Shown: positions 37,601 through 47,731, counted from the stretch's first letter. The stretch: DNA of 64,000 nucleotides from Zoroaster sp. YZ-2022 (GCA_029582265.1 CM055828.1:4943402-5007401), one strand, 5' to 3'. Made by a program: numbers and translations. The notes: a model not told the origin generated them from the letters alone.

Positions 37601-40600
37601 AATTAGTTGGTAAGCTGCTTCATTGTAATTAAACACCTGACTGTAGAGCAATGACATTGGTAAGTATCTCAGTAAGTGTGCCACATTATTCTATCTTCAA
37701 CGTTTGACAAAATGTATTTGTGAATGAATACGGTACTATCAGACAGAAAGTATGATGGAAACACCAAACACGAAAGTCACCTTCAAACTGAGATCAAAAT
37801 CAACTTTATGAACGTATTTACAATGAAAATGTACAATTCATTTACAAGTGATCTAAATTCCACAGCTCATCTTGTTTCTTAATAACATCTTTTTTGTTTC
37901 TCTTGCAAAATACATATTTTTTTAATACATCTCTTCAGAGTATCATCATAATATTATATGTCACCCATGCATGTCTACTGGAAAGATTATTTTCTGTAAT
38001 GCTGTAAGGTTTAAAATCTTAGAATATAATGCATACATTTTATTACTCAAAATATTCATATTTCATACGGGTATTGCCGTCTCACTTTACCTTGGATCAA
38101 ACTTTCTTTTCTGTCTTTTAAACTTCGACAAGAGCGCGTCTATAAGTAGTCTTGGTTCAAGACTGTGTTTGTATGTTTATGATGCACGATCCGACGGTGC
38201 TACACGAACGCTACAATCACGAACCGCTACCACACACACGAACTGACACAGTCTTTGGAACTTCGTATAATCTCCCCCCGAAAACGGGCGGCCCACATTC
38301 TTGGTGCGCACGCCCATAAACAACAACGGACATAAACAACAAAGGTCGAGTTGCCTTTGATCGAGATTTTTTAGGTCGATGAATGGCACCGTTCACCGAG
38401 TCAAGGGAGAATGGTTGTTAGCACAAACCTATCCAAATGGCAAGTTTTACTCTTTAAAAAAAATATATATACTCCCCAACAAAAGAAACGGTGCATCACT
38501 AAAATGTTTGTGAGTTTGCATCTATGATTTAAACATTGACCAAAATGAAGTTTTTATGGAAGTCCAAGACTGAATTCACATGATGGGATAAAAAGAAGTG
38601 ACTGAATATGCACGATAATGTCCTGTGGGTGGGGCCGGATTCACGGATTCAAATTTGAGAGTCACAATGTTAGTATCAAGTGTGCCCCCTTCAGCATTAA
38701 TGACGGCTGTGCATCTCCTCTTCATTGAAGTAACGACATTGGTGTGAAAGTTTTGTGGGATATCGTTCCATATGTTGACATGTCAGTATGAAAAGTGTTA
38801 ACATTGACTACCTAACATTTGAATCTCTGCATGCTGAGGTAACGTGCAACACTAGATCTGTTCGCCTTGTTAATATTTATCGACCAGAAAGGGATGTTGA
38901 TGGTAAACATGTAAACTTCTCCAGTTTTCTGCAGGAATTTGAAAAATTAATTGTCGATTATCTCTTACACCCATCTGACATTATTTTAACCGGCGATTTT
39001 AACATTCATATGGACATTATTTCAAACAATTATGCAAATCAGTTTAAAGATCTGCTCTCTGCTCATGGACTTATACAGCACATCACAGCACCCACTCATC
39101 GGTATGGTCACTGTCTTGACCTCATGATAACGCGTGAAAATACTTCACCTCTTATCTCGAATATAACTATTCATCCTGGCTTATCTGATCATTATGCAAT
39201 CATGGTAAATTTGAACCTTAAAAAACCTCCCATACCTACCATTTCTGTAACTACTCGCCACTGGAAAAAGTAAATATTAAAGATTTATGTCATGATATTG
39301 AATCTCAACTGGAAAATGTAAACCTTGAAGATGGTGAGCTGGATTCTTGTGTCAGTCTATTTGAATCTACTGTCCGTAACATCTTGGATGATCATGCTCC
39401 GCAAAAACTCGAACTGTTAAACTACAATCTGAATCCCCCTGGTTCAATGATGATATCCGTGCTGCAAGGAAAATCCGCCGTCAACTTGAGCGAAGATGGC
39501 GTGACAATGGGAAACTTGAGTACATCGGCAAGAATACTGTAACCAACGTGATATTGTGAAGAACATGATTAACCAGGCAAAATAACTCACTACTCATCTC
39601 TTGTGGAAGATAGCTCTGGTGATCAGAAAAACTCTTTAACATTGTTGAAAAGCTGCTTCATAAACCCAAAGCTCCAGTGCTTCCATCTACACACTCCGAT
39701 CAGGACCTCGCAAATGCTTTTCAGACTTTTGTCACAAAATTGAGAATATCCGTCGTTCTTTTCCCTCAGTTCCTGTCATTCTATCACAAACACCATCACG
39801 CAAGGATCCACAATGTAGACTGTCCATGTTTGAGCCTACTAGTGTTACGGAGATCAAGAAACTCATCATGAAATCGCCGTCAAAATCATGTGAACTTGAT
39901 CCAGTGCCAACTTCGCTAATAAAACAAAATATTGATGTGTTTGCTAAGTATATCACAATTATTGTAAACAGATCTCTTTCTTCCGGTTGTTTCCCTAATA
40001 GCCAGAAGGTTGCTCATGTTAAACCACTCCTAAAGAAACCCAATTTGGACAAGGAAGTTTTCAAAATTACCGACCAGTAGCGAATTTAAAGTACCTTGGA
40101 AAAACAATCGAGCGAGTTGTTTCATCACGGATCTCTGACCATGTTCGTGCTAATAACCTGTCGGACACATTTCAGTCAGCCTACAAACCATTTCATGGAA
40201 CGGAAACTGCTCTTCTTCGCGTCAACAATGACATTTTATCTGCCATGGATGAGGGAAAATCACTGCATTAGTTTTGTTAGACTTAAGCGCCGCTTTTGAC
40301 ACTGTCGATCATAAAATCCTTCTCTCCGCCTTCAATATCATCTTGGAATACATGACACAGCCCTGGATTGGTGTAAGTCCTACCTTTTAAATAGGCCTCA
40401 GCATGTTTGTATTGGTAACGCTATCTCCGAGCCTGTTACTCTTGACTATTCTGTACCCCAAGGCTCTGTGCTCGGCCCACAGTGGTTTACTGTTTATACC
40501 TCTCCAGTTCGTGATATCATTTTGAAGTATAATTTAAATTACCATGTTTACGCTGATGACACGCAGCTTTACATTACTTTTAAATCTTCTCAAGAACCTG

Positions 40601-43600
40601 CTGATTCCTGCATTAAAACACTGGAGAAATGTATTCAAGAGATTCGAAGTTGGATGAGACAAAACTTCCTGAAATTGAACGATGAAAAAACAGAATTTGT
40701 TCTATTTGGATCACGTCAGCAATTGTCTAAAGTTTCTCTTCCATTTATTACAATTGGTGACTCGCAGATAACTCCCTCATTACATGCACGTAATTTGGGT
40801 GTTATATTTGACTCGACAATGACTTTAAAACCACATATCTCCAACATTGTTCGCATATCATCATTTCATATCAGAAATATAAGCCGAATTAGGAAATACT
40901 TGAATAAAAGTGCTGCTGAACAAATTATACATGCGTTTGTCACATCACGGCTCGATAACAGGAATGCTCTCCTTTACGGTCTTCCGCAGAATCAAATATC
41001 TCGTCTTCAGCACATACAAAACACAGCAGCTCGTGTTGTGACTTTGTCCAGAAAGTCATGCCATATCACGCCAATCTTGAAAGAACTGCACTGGCTTCCT
41101 GTTTCACAGAGAATTGTTTTTAAACTTATGCTAATTGTTCACAAATCTTTTAATAACATTGCTCCAATTTATATTTCTGAACTACTTAAAGTCTACACTC
41201 CATCACGCAATTTGCGCTCCAGCAACATGTCACTCCTCAAGGAAGCAACTTCAAAACGGAACTGGGGTGATAGGTCGTTTTCTGTCGCAGCTCCGAGACT
41301 CTGGAATCATCTTCCAACTAAACTCAAATCTTGTCATAGTATAACCAGATTCAAGTCGATGCTTAAAACTCATCTTATGTCACAACTCTTCAAAGATGAT
41401 GTATATTTGTAATTGCATTGTAGGTACATGTATCTCGGTACATAATTTGTTTTCCCTATGCTATCATTGTATATTGTTTGTATTAATGTTTTTCTTTGTT
41501 TCCGCGCCTTGAGCACTCAGCAGGGTGGATATGTGCGCGCTAAAAATCTTTATTATTATTATTATTATTATTATGGTCTCTAGCCAATTCCTGCAGGTTT
41601 GACGGTTGCTGAGGCAGTCGACGTAGGCGCCGTTCCATCTCATCCCAATCATGCTCGTTGGGATTCAAATCCGGTGAGTTTGCAGGCCAAAACAGTAACT
41701 CGATGTCATTTTCGTTCATAAACTGTCGAACAACACGTGCGGTATGTGGACGAGCGTTATCCTGTTGAAACGTATTGGGCCGTGTTGACGCAGGAACGGT
41801 ACCGGTACCACAACTGGCTCCATGATGTCATCACGATACCTCTCCCCCGTAAGATTGCCTTCCACGTTAATCACATTGGTGGGATGTTGTGCCGTAATGC
41901 CACCCCAAATCATGACAGATCCACCGCCATAACGATCACACTCTACGACGCAGCATTGCGCATAACGTTCACCCCTGCGTCGATAAACGCGTATACGGCC
42001 GTCACTGCGTGATAACTGGAACCGTGATTCATCGGTAAACATAACGTTTCTCCACCAGCGTTATGGATGTCGTACGTGTGTCCTGCACCACCCCAGACGT
42101 GCTTGGCGGTGACGTACCGTCAAAATGGGATTTATAGCAGGTCTACATATTTCACGTAATCGCCTACGAACCGTTATGGGGTGAATTCGCCTGTTGTTAG
42201 GGATCCTCTGTGCAGTATCAGCAGCAGTTTGACGGCGGTTCCTCAGGTGCGTCACTTGAATCCAGCGGTCTTGACGTTGTGTTGTGACGCGCGGGCGACC
42301 AGTCCGTGGGCGGTCAGCAGCATCATTTCTTTCTCGATATCGTCTCACTAGAGCCGAAATGGTGTTACGATGGCAGTTGAAGCGTTCTGCAACGTCATGC
42401 TGGCTCACGCCAGCTTCCATCATTCCAAGGGCCTGATGACGCTCATGAAGTGACAAACGCGGCATGGCGTTGTGCTTTCTGTGCTCAATGAAGGCAAGTT
42501 TTCGTTTGACTTTTTGGTAGGCCTTACACACAACTTTAAAGAAAACTTAAACGTAACCGAATTCCGATTACGTAATAGCCTGCAGCATGCCATTTGTGAA
42601 ATTTCCACATGCCTACTTCCCACCCCTGCATTACGCAATATTCACGTTATGGGTGAGGTGTCTTATTCCTAACATGTCAGAGGCTCATTCCTGTGAATTT
42701 GATGTGTTTGTGATTCCTAGTCACAAAATTATGGCATTTTTTGTTATGCACAGTTTCTTTTGTTGGAGAGTATACAGTGCGTATCAAAAAAAAGGTAATC
42801 CGAATTCAGGGGGTTAATATGCCAAGGTTATTTAGTTTGACAATTTACATGTAGTGTACCAAAGAAGAGGAACTCCTCAGCTTTCCATTGATACCTTTAT
42901 TGACCCATTGCTGTCACACATGACCGAGTACATTGTTATTGAAAATGACAAATTCAAATCGCATTTTTGCAAGTTTGGGTAATCAGTGCAAGGCAGGATA
43001 ATTAGTGAAAGTCAGTATGATAAACCAGATTTTCTTTAGGAATGACTGGACATTATTCAAGAAGAATCTCTTCTAACATTGCCCTTTTATGCACCCACAC
43101 CTTCAACATGTCCACCTCCCCTTTCGACACAAAGCTGACAGCGACGGAGCATGTCCTGCACTGCTCGTCTCACCATAGCCGGATTATTGCTGCCTTACTG
43201 CTGCAATGTTCCCTTCTGATCGCCCGGTGCGCCTCCTGCCAGAATTCCCCTTGTTGCGGTTGAGGCTAGTGCCATACTCTTGATATTTTCTAACATTCGC
43301 CCAGATGGGTTTGGCTGCTGGGGGCTCCCGTTCTGGGAAACGTTCCCTGAAAGCATCGCGAGTTTGCTGCAAACTGTGAGTTTGGTGAAATGTTGTAATC
43401 ACGAAAACTCGCTGTTCAGTCGTTAGTTGTACCATCTTTCCAACTACCTGTCCCTAAACCCAGGCCCTTCTTAAATACCCAACTTGAAGAAAAGGATGTC
43501 GTAACAGACGATTACCGCACCAGCTTAAAAATCTTACATAATCATCTAGGCAGTCAAGTGATGCGTCCATTTCAGACTGCCTTGAACCATGGAGGAAGAC

Positions 43601-46104
43601 TCTGTTTTCTTCCTCCATGCTTGAACTGATTACCCAAACTTGCAAAAATGCGATTTGAATTTGCCATTTTCAATAACAATGTACTCGGCCATGTGTGACA
43701 GCAATGGATCGATACAGGTATCAATGGAAAGCTGAGGAGTTCCTCTTCTTTGGTACACTACATGTAAATTGTCAAACAAAATAACCTTGGCATATTAACG
43801 CCCTGAATTCGGATTACCTTTTTTTTTATACGCACTGTATAAGCCATGCCTCCTTCACATGGAGTGGTTACTATGCATAACAATGATAAGGGACAAATCG
43901 TCACGGTCAGAGCAGACTTTCAAAAGGGCATGGAATAAATGTCCTACTCCTAGTTGAAGATGAACACAGTGACTGAAATTTACTGGCTCGTTTATGCAGC
44001 AGCAATGGTAATACGTTGTGGGGTATTATTTTCAGTCACTGACTGACTTAAACTAGCACTACGACTCCATGTGATTTGTTTTGCAAAAGATGGGCCTACC
44101 ATCTCAGCGTGAAAAACGTGAAAAAAACGAGTGCGCGTACTGGCAATACGCGTGCCATAACAATCTTCCCTTGAACATGATAGACTAAAACTGTCAAATG
44201 GTATTAAAATCATAGTTCATAATTAAAAGCTACAGCTGTTGATTTTCAATAATACATCGTCAGTTTCATAATTTTTACAGTGAAATTATCATATTTTCGC
44301 AAGATCAAGCTTACCACACGGCACTTCAATAGGCCTATAGTTCAACTCGGTAAGCTATGAATGTTTTTTTTTTCGTTCGAGCTTCTGACACGGATGGTGA
44401 CATTTACGCACCACAATAATTTGTATTGTATACGATACAAATAGGCCCTAGTTTAACGGTTCATGATGCCCCAAACGGGGTTTTTGATCCTTTGACCTTT
44501 TTAATCTATGTAGATTCAATCACCAATCGGGAGAGCGAAATAAGTACGTGAACTCTTTTGTATATACGATACATGTTAATCACATTCTAAAAACGACCTA
44601 GCTCCTATTGGTAATTCGAGTCCTACTTGTGTCCGGCTTATTTAATCAATGTTATTACGGGGATCATGGTAGAGATTAGCTGTAGAGATCACATTTTGAA
44701 TGGTTCAAAATGGCCGCAAAGTGAACCATCATAGGCTAATACATGTAACTGTGTCTACACAATCCGTATGGCCATCCATCTTGAACAGACAATTAAGGCA
44801 AGATGGTCTGGCTAGCGCTGGCATGATTAACTGCAGCTGAACAAAATAATTATCGATAGCATTTCATTGCCCCAGAAAAGCACATTCCATGGGTTTTAGA
44901 CCTATTTTTGTGATTTGTTCCAATGCCTATTTGCCATTATTAATGTGGTTTACAAGAACAGGCAGAACCTACAATGTTTAATCACACAACCTCTTTAAAA
45001 ACTTTTGCAAAAAAGTCCATGTATGAATTCATATATTGAAGTGGAGAAGTATTGCATGGGCTTTGAATACACATAAAACTAGGAAAGCACTATTAGAGCG
45101 CAAACCTTCGCCAAGTAGATCTTTTTCTGAGAAAAAAAACATTTCATAGAAGTCGTCAATTACTCTATTTTATTATGCTGTACTCGTAGATAAATTTTGT
45201 AATAAATACAAATTAAAAAAATAAATAAAAATAAAAATAAAAAATCCCCACGATTTAAACCAAGCTCTCTGACGTGACAGCCGTACGTCTAACTCGCTGA
45301 GCCACCAACTATTCTCGAGACTTGACGAAAACATTAGGTTGTAAAATAGGTCATAGTGCGCCCCCTAAGTAGGATATGGCAAAAATACACTTTCCTGAAA
45401 TCGGATCTTCATCAAAATCTAATCGATTGGTCCATGTAGCATACTCAACATATTCAGCAAATTCCATCCGAATCTGTAGAGAACTTTTTGAGATATCTTG
45501 TACAGAAGTACACACACAAACACACACATTACCTCCGTCCGACTTACGTCGGTGGTGCAAAATAAATTGATGATTTAAAAACACATCCGAACAGATCTAA
45601 ACGTTTGGAGACAACGGACATGGACAGTACTGTAAGGCTAAAAAAAACAACCACAAGAATGTATAAGGTTAAAACACAACCACAACACTCCAAGGCTTTA
45701 TTTTTGCTAAGGAAAATGAGAATTCACTGTTTGCTAATCGTAATCACTATTCCTCTTTTCTTTAACACTATGAACCTACCTTCCGTGATCTCAGAGAAGG
45801 CGAACAAACCATCGCGATCCTCTCCCCTGTCACATAGTTGCTGAATGAACACATCATCTACTCGAGTCATGTGAGAGAACGAAGCCACGATGGTGTTCTT
45901 GTAGCCCAGTTTCTTCACCTCGTTGTAGATCTCCCATTTGCTCTCGATGGTATGACCCCGTAGCTGTCCCACGGTGCTCTCCCTGATGGAGTTGTCGAGG
46001 ACGAAGAGGTCCAAATCCTTAAGAACCTGGTACTTCTTCGTCTCTTTGGCCATCTCCTCGTGGAAACTGGAGACCAGCGCATCGTAACGTGAAGGCGGGG
46101 CCAT
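34213..46104 (-). CDS. HMGL-like (DRE-TIM metallolyase) / EF-hand fusion protein, four coding exons
   Basis: Spliced gene: exon 1 46,104-45,780; exon 2 37,016-36,547; exon 3 35,813-35,380; exon 4 34,663-34,213. The exons total 1,680 nt, or 559 aa plus TAG. All introns are GT-AG and frame is kept at phases 1, 0 and 2. Residues ~25-400 form an aldolase/HMG-CoA-lyase-like TIM barrel. D37-x-S-x-R41-E42 is the DRE-type motif, H251-x-H253 is the metal-binding pair on a late strand followed by D260, and G286-N-A is the conserved turn after the GAD strand. Residues ~411-559 hold an EF-hand region with a perfect loop at D505-E516. No signal peptide or membrane segment is seen, so it is probably soluble. 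The substrate is unknown. Relatives cleave or condense C-C bonds next to a keto acid with a divalent metal, and calcium control through the EF-hand is an inference. The ATG context (AACATGG) is good. Intron 1 (8.8 kb) is full of transposons. Confidence 0.85.
35380..35813 (-). CDS. Exon 3: last barrel strand and C-terminal helices
   Basis: The acceptor CTGATTCAG|GTT (35,814/35,813) joins in phase 0 with exon 2. The donor AATAG|GTAACC (35,380/35,379) leaves phase 2. It codes for residues 266-409 and most of Arg410. It opens with the GADGIWAS strand followed by GSSMGNAAS, the counterpart of the Gly-rich turn (GAGNA/RAGNA) that closes the HMGL-like barrel. The rest (from about residue 300) is helical, with a YGARALDFVFDM segment, and resembles the C-terminal extension of this fold rather than a separate domain I can name. 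The donor matches the consensus less well than the other two. Confidence 0.85.
36547..37016 (-). CDS. Exon 2: central TIM barrel with HxH metal site
   Basis: The acceptor CTTTACAG|GAACG (37,017/37,016) completes a Gly codon, and the donor CTTCAG|GTACGT (36,547/36,546) leaves phase 0. It codes for residues 109-265. After a Lys-rich linker (110-118) come barrel strands such as YNIIFELDL and KVFVSFRDLPD. The exon ends with HLLVHVHEKFGYCDATALQ, where His251 and His253 match the HxH metal ligands of HMG-CoA lyase and of 4-hydroxy-2-oxovalerate aldolase. The frame is intact across 470 nt. Upstream of the first internal Met the frame continues to the acceptor, so this is clearly an internal exon. 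Confidence 0.88.
38575..38779 (-). pseudogene. Tc1 transposase pseudogene, C-terminal remainder
   Basis: Read from 38,779 downward the frame gives VNIWNDIPQNFHTNVVTSMK and RRCTAVINAEGG, the typical end of Tc1-family transposases. It continues exactly the frame broken off at 41,575 by the LINE insertion, which confirms that the two parts were one gene. Confidence 0.85.
38783..41572 (+). mobile_element. 5'-truncated CR1/L2-type LINE with (ATT)n tail
   Basis: The element lies within the Tc1 transposase. The 5' end is cut inside the endonuclease. GDFNIHMD and HPGLSDHYAIM (38,788-39,273) are the catalytic blocks of an apurinic-type endonuclease. Reverse transcriptase follows with several frameshifts: FRPVANLKYLGKTIERVV-like finger sequence near 40,070-40,110, LLDLSAAFDTVDHKIL near 40,285, and HVYADDTQLYITF in the long frame 40,468-41,412. 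That frame ends in the RLWNHLP and SITRFKSMLKTHL segment typical of CR1/L2. The 3' end GCGCCTTGAGCACTC is followed by an ATT microsatellite tail. A 3-bp ATG sits on both sides (38,780-38,782 and 41,573-41,575) as a minimal target duplication. Confidence 0.92.
40468..41412 (+). pseudogene. LINE reverse transcriptase, longest intact segment
   Basis: This 314-codon frame begins shortly before the YADD motif (HVYADDTQLY) and includes LNDEKTEFVLFGSRQQ and LGVIFDSTMTLKPHI, the palm/thumb blocks of CR1/L2 reverse transcriptases. It then runs through the C-terminal region to a natural stop. The codons upstream are broken by frameshifts, so no functional protein is expected. The annotated start is simply the first start-like codon in the open stretch. 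Confidence 0.85.
41575..42465 (-). pseudogene. Tc1 transposase pseudogene, N-terminal and catalytic part
   Basis: It begins MPRLSLHERHQALG and continues through a DNA-binding helix-turn-helix and the GRPR-like basic hook (RPRTGRPRVTT). The frame then meets one stop codon (TAA at a position where CAA would fit) before WWRNVMFTDESRF. A single-base loss near 41,770 shifts the frame just before the second catalytic Asp. Frame recovery then gives PHTARVVRQF and WPANSPDLNPNEHDW. The remaining C-terminus is on the far side of the LINE (38,575-38,779). Confidence 0.9.
42775..43837 (-). mobile_element. DNA transposon relic with ~215-bp terminal inverted repeats
   Basis: The ends CAGTGCGTATCAAAAAAAAG and CAGTGCGTATAAAAAAAAAG (right end read inward) start inverted repeats that extend ~215 bp (42,775-42,992 and 43,621-43,837) with few mismatches. 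TA flanks both sides, and the left TA is the target dinucleotide that also borders the Tc1 element, so the two are immediate neighbours. The minus strand encodes an N-terminal transposase helix-turn-helix of the DUF4817 type. The catalytic part is deleted or too decayed to read. Confidence 0.85.
43184..43435 (-). pseudogene. Transposase N-terminus, DUF4817-like helix-turn-helix
   Basis: The frame starts MVQLTTEQRVFVITTFHQTH and includes AFRERFPEREPPAAKPIWANVRK, the pattern of the DUF4817 DNA-binding domain found at the start of a mariner-related transposase family. It stops after ~83 residues (NIAAVRQQ), where intact relatives continue into the DDE core. Given its place between long inverted repeats, it is a remnant of the element's own gene. 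Confidence 0.75.
43885..44091 (+). mobile_element. Diverged copy of the TTAA-flanked MITE
   Basis: GGGACAAATCGTCACGGTCA, AAGGGCATGGAAT, CAGTGACTGAAA and ATTATTTTCAGTCACTGA match the MITE at 26,221-26,439 in the same order. The right end has decayed past CTCCATGTGATTTG, and the TTAAAGGG ends are damaged. Confidence 0.6.
45250..45312 (-). repeat. tRNA-like SINE head inside the duplicated unit (second copy near 56,440-56,505)
   Basis: On the minus strand TGGTGGCTCAGCGAGTTAGA resembles an A box, and GGTTTAAATC about 45 bases later resembles a B box, one change from GGTTCAAATC. The tRNA cloverleaf is not convincing. This is best read as an old tRNA-derived SINE fragment copied along with the exon. 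Confidence 0.5.
45345..45575. repeat. Dispersed repeat with (CA)n tract and CCGACTTACGTCGG hairpin (second copy near 56,549-56,765)
   Basis: The unit runs from GCGCCCCCTAAGTAGGATAT to the ACACACAAACACACACATTA tract and a CCTCCGTCCGACTTACGTCG hairpin. The layout of a microsatellite followed by a short hairpin at one end resembles a LINE or SINE 3' terminus. I cannot name the family. It is present in both copies of the duplication, and open frames across it are not genes. Confidence 0.5.
45780..46104 (-). CDS. Exon 1a: N-terminus with DRE-type active-site motif
   Basis: This exon codes for residues 1-108 and the first base of codon 109. It starts MAPPSRYDALVSSFHEEMAK. The exon carries the first barrel strand ending in LDNSIRES: Asp37, Arg41 and Glu42 occupy the positions of the conserved Asp/Arg/acid in DRE-TIM enzymes, with Glu in place of the usual Asp. 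The donor CGGAAG|GTAGGT at 45,780/45,779 matches the consensus well and leaves phase 1, which joins the phase of exon 2. A near-identical copy lies 11.2 kb upstream in transcription (exon 1b). The open frame runs 30-odd codons into the intron, so the exon end is set by the donor, not by a stop. Confidence 0.85.
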
Positions 46105-46482
46105 GTTGGACTTTAAATTATAGTAGTACCATGAACAGAAAACGCAACTGCAGACCGGTATTTTAGACCACTGTTTATATACTGGCTTGGGGTGTAAGGT
46201 CGGCCTAATACTTTATATGCATAATATCACTACGCGGTGACTGATGATTTAGCATGTACAAAAAAATCAGACATGTGCACACGTGCATTGTCCTACGACC
46301 TATTTTTACCCGTTACTGTCAAGTGGTGCCACAGCGCGCTGTTCGTGAAGTGCGTAGCCGCCCCCCCCCCCCGCCCTATCTGTCAAAGCTAGGTCCAGCC
46401 ATCTTCAGGCCAACGTCATTCCACCCACTATCAGTTAAGTCCTCAGCTACATGGGGCACACACTTTCAGTGACCGGAAGGCG

Positions 46483-47051
46483 TGTTCGCACTGGACTTTG
46501 TTCGCACTGGACTTTATTTGGGAAGGTTTTACCGAGACGATGGTAAAATGAAAAATGGTTAAATTTAACCTCTGTCCGCACTTGGACTTTCGACACGGGA
46601 AAATTTTACCGAGACCGTGGTAGATGTAACCGAGCTGTCAGTATAATAACTCATGAGGGCGCTTTGCGTGACCTTTCTACGTTGACCCGATTGACCCAGA
46701 AAACTTGCTACACATGCACATGCATTAAATGCGCCTGGCCCGCCCCCACCGCGCGGTGAAACAATGCAAAGCGCATGCGTGGTGTCCCTGTGTAGCACGA
46801 CCTTGCGCTCGGGCCGGATGTACGCTTTCCTGAGCCGGTTTTACCGACTCGCACTGTCCGCACTGGACTTATCGTCTCGGGAAAAGTTACCTGGTAAGTT
46901 TTCCTGGGCAGCAGTTGGCCAGTAAAAGTAACCGCTGGACTCAGGAAAAGTAACTGAGAGGAAAATGTCCTAGGCTGTCCGCACTGGACTTAAAATGGGA
47001 AAAGTACCCATCGTCTCGGTAAGTTTTACCAAAAAAAGTCCAGTGCGAACA
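46483..47051. mobile_element. MITE with repeated GTTCGCACTGGACTT ends
   Basis: The outer ends TGTTCGCACTGGACTTT and AAAAGTCCAGTGCGAACA are perfect inverted repeats of ~16 bp. The same motif recurs several times inside (near 46,500, 46,578, 46,855 and 46,980), partly as CCGCACTGGACTT. Flanking each are GTTTTACCGAGAC or TCTCGGTAAGTTTTACC blocks, also inverted relative to each other. The element is non-coding. It lies ~380 bp upstream of exon 1a, that is, in its presumed promoter region. Confidence 0.75.
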
Positions 47052-47731
47052 TGGCTAAAAACACTCTGTTTTCAAGGCAAATGGCTATAAACCAATGAAC
47101 CAAAAGTTCAACACAAAAACCTATAGCACTCTAGCAACAGATTGTTGTGGCCATGATACACTGGTTAAAAGTGTTGTCGCGTCGCACTAGAAGTGTTCAC
47201 TATTGCAGTTTTTTCTCGTATGAAGAGCCGTATGTTACTAAATTTCGACTAATTAATATATACGACTAAAATAAATGTAAATCCATATATTTACTAGAAA
47301 AAACAATTATACAAAAGCGGCAACCAGACTGGTTGGCAGCTAGCATGCATACGGTACTAAACATGAATTTTGGGATTTATATTCCTTTAAAAAAGTCCTC
47401 CACAGCCCATACATTATTATTATACAGAAAGGTTTTGTTTTTGAATTAGTGTTGTAGTTAACAAATGTTTACAACCTAAACCTAGTCTCGATCCCAATAC
47501 TCCCTACATGGAAGGTGAGTCTTCTAACAAGTACACCACCATGCCACTCGAATTTGTTGGTGAATTAATTACAAAGGGACCTAATAAAAATTCTTTAATG
47601 CAGAAAAATATTGCACAGGCCTGTTGGGTTCACTCGTCCCCACCAACCAGGTCCTCAGCAAGTGGGGTGGGCGATTTCTTTCTGCCAACTAAAATTACCA
47701 TCCCGCGATATTTTAGCCAGTGATATGTTTT

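Larger units (their letters stand above)
38470..42772 (-). mobile_element. Tc1/mariner transposon, interrupted by a LINE
   Basis: Terminal inverted repeats TACTCCCCAACAAAAGAAAC (left, 38,470) and TACTCTCCAACAAAAGAAAC (right end at 42,772, read inward) are flanked by TA. Without the LINE the element is ~1.5 kb, the usual Tc1 size. The transposase is on the minus strand from ATG 42,465. It has an N-terminal helix-turn-helix (LSLHERHQALGMMEAGVSQH) and then the catalytic DDE parts: Asp in FTDESRFQL, Asp in QQDNARPHT and Glu in SPDLNPNEHDWDEM. It is inactive. There is a TAA stop in frame near 42,060 just before the first catalytic block, a one-base frameshift near 41,770, and the LINE splits the C-terminus. 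The element lies in intron 1 of the HMGL/EF-hand gene. Confidence 0.93.
44249..46080 (-). repeat. Segmental duplication, copy A (exon 1a side)
   Basis: The duplicated unit begins at AATACATCGTCAGTTTCATA and runs through intron 1 sequence into exon 1a. It matches 55,443-57,272 almost base for base, with few substitutions and short indels (for example GGGGTTTTTG versus a T run, and an extra GGCTA near 44,732). Beyond the codons for DALVSS the two copies suddenly diverge to a loosely related sequence, although short similarity returns near 46,300 and 57,720 (GTCAAGTGGTGC). Confidence 0.92.

Noticed and set aside
45376..45844. Frames of 64-79 codons on both strands, repeated at 56,569-57,036
   Set aside because: They lie in intronic repeat DNA shared by both copies of the duplication. 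Their conservation reflects recent copying, not coding constraint.
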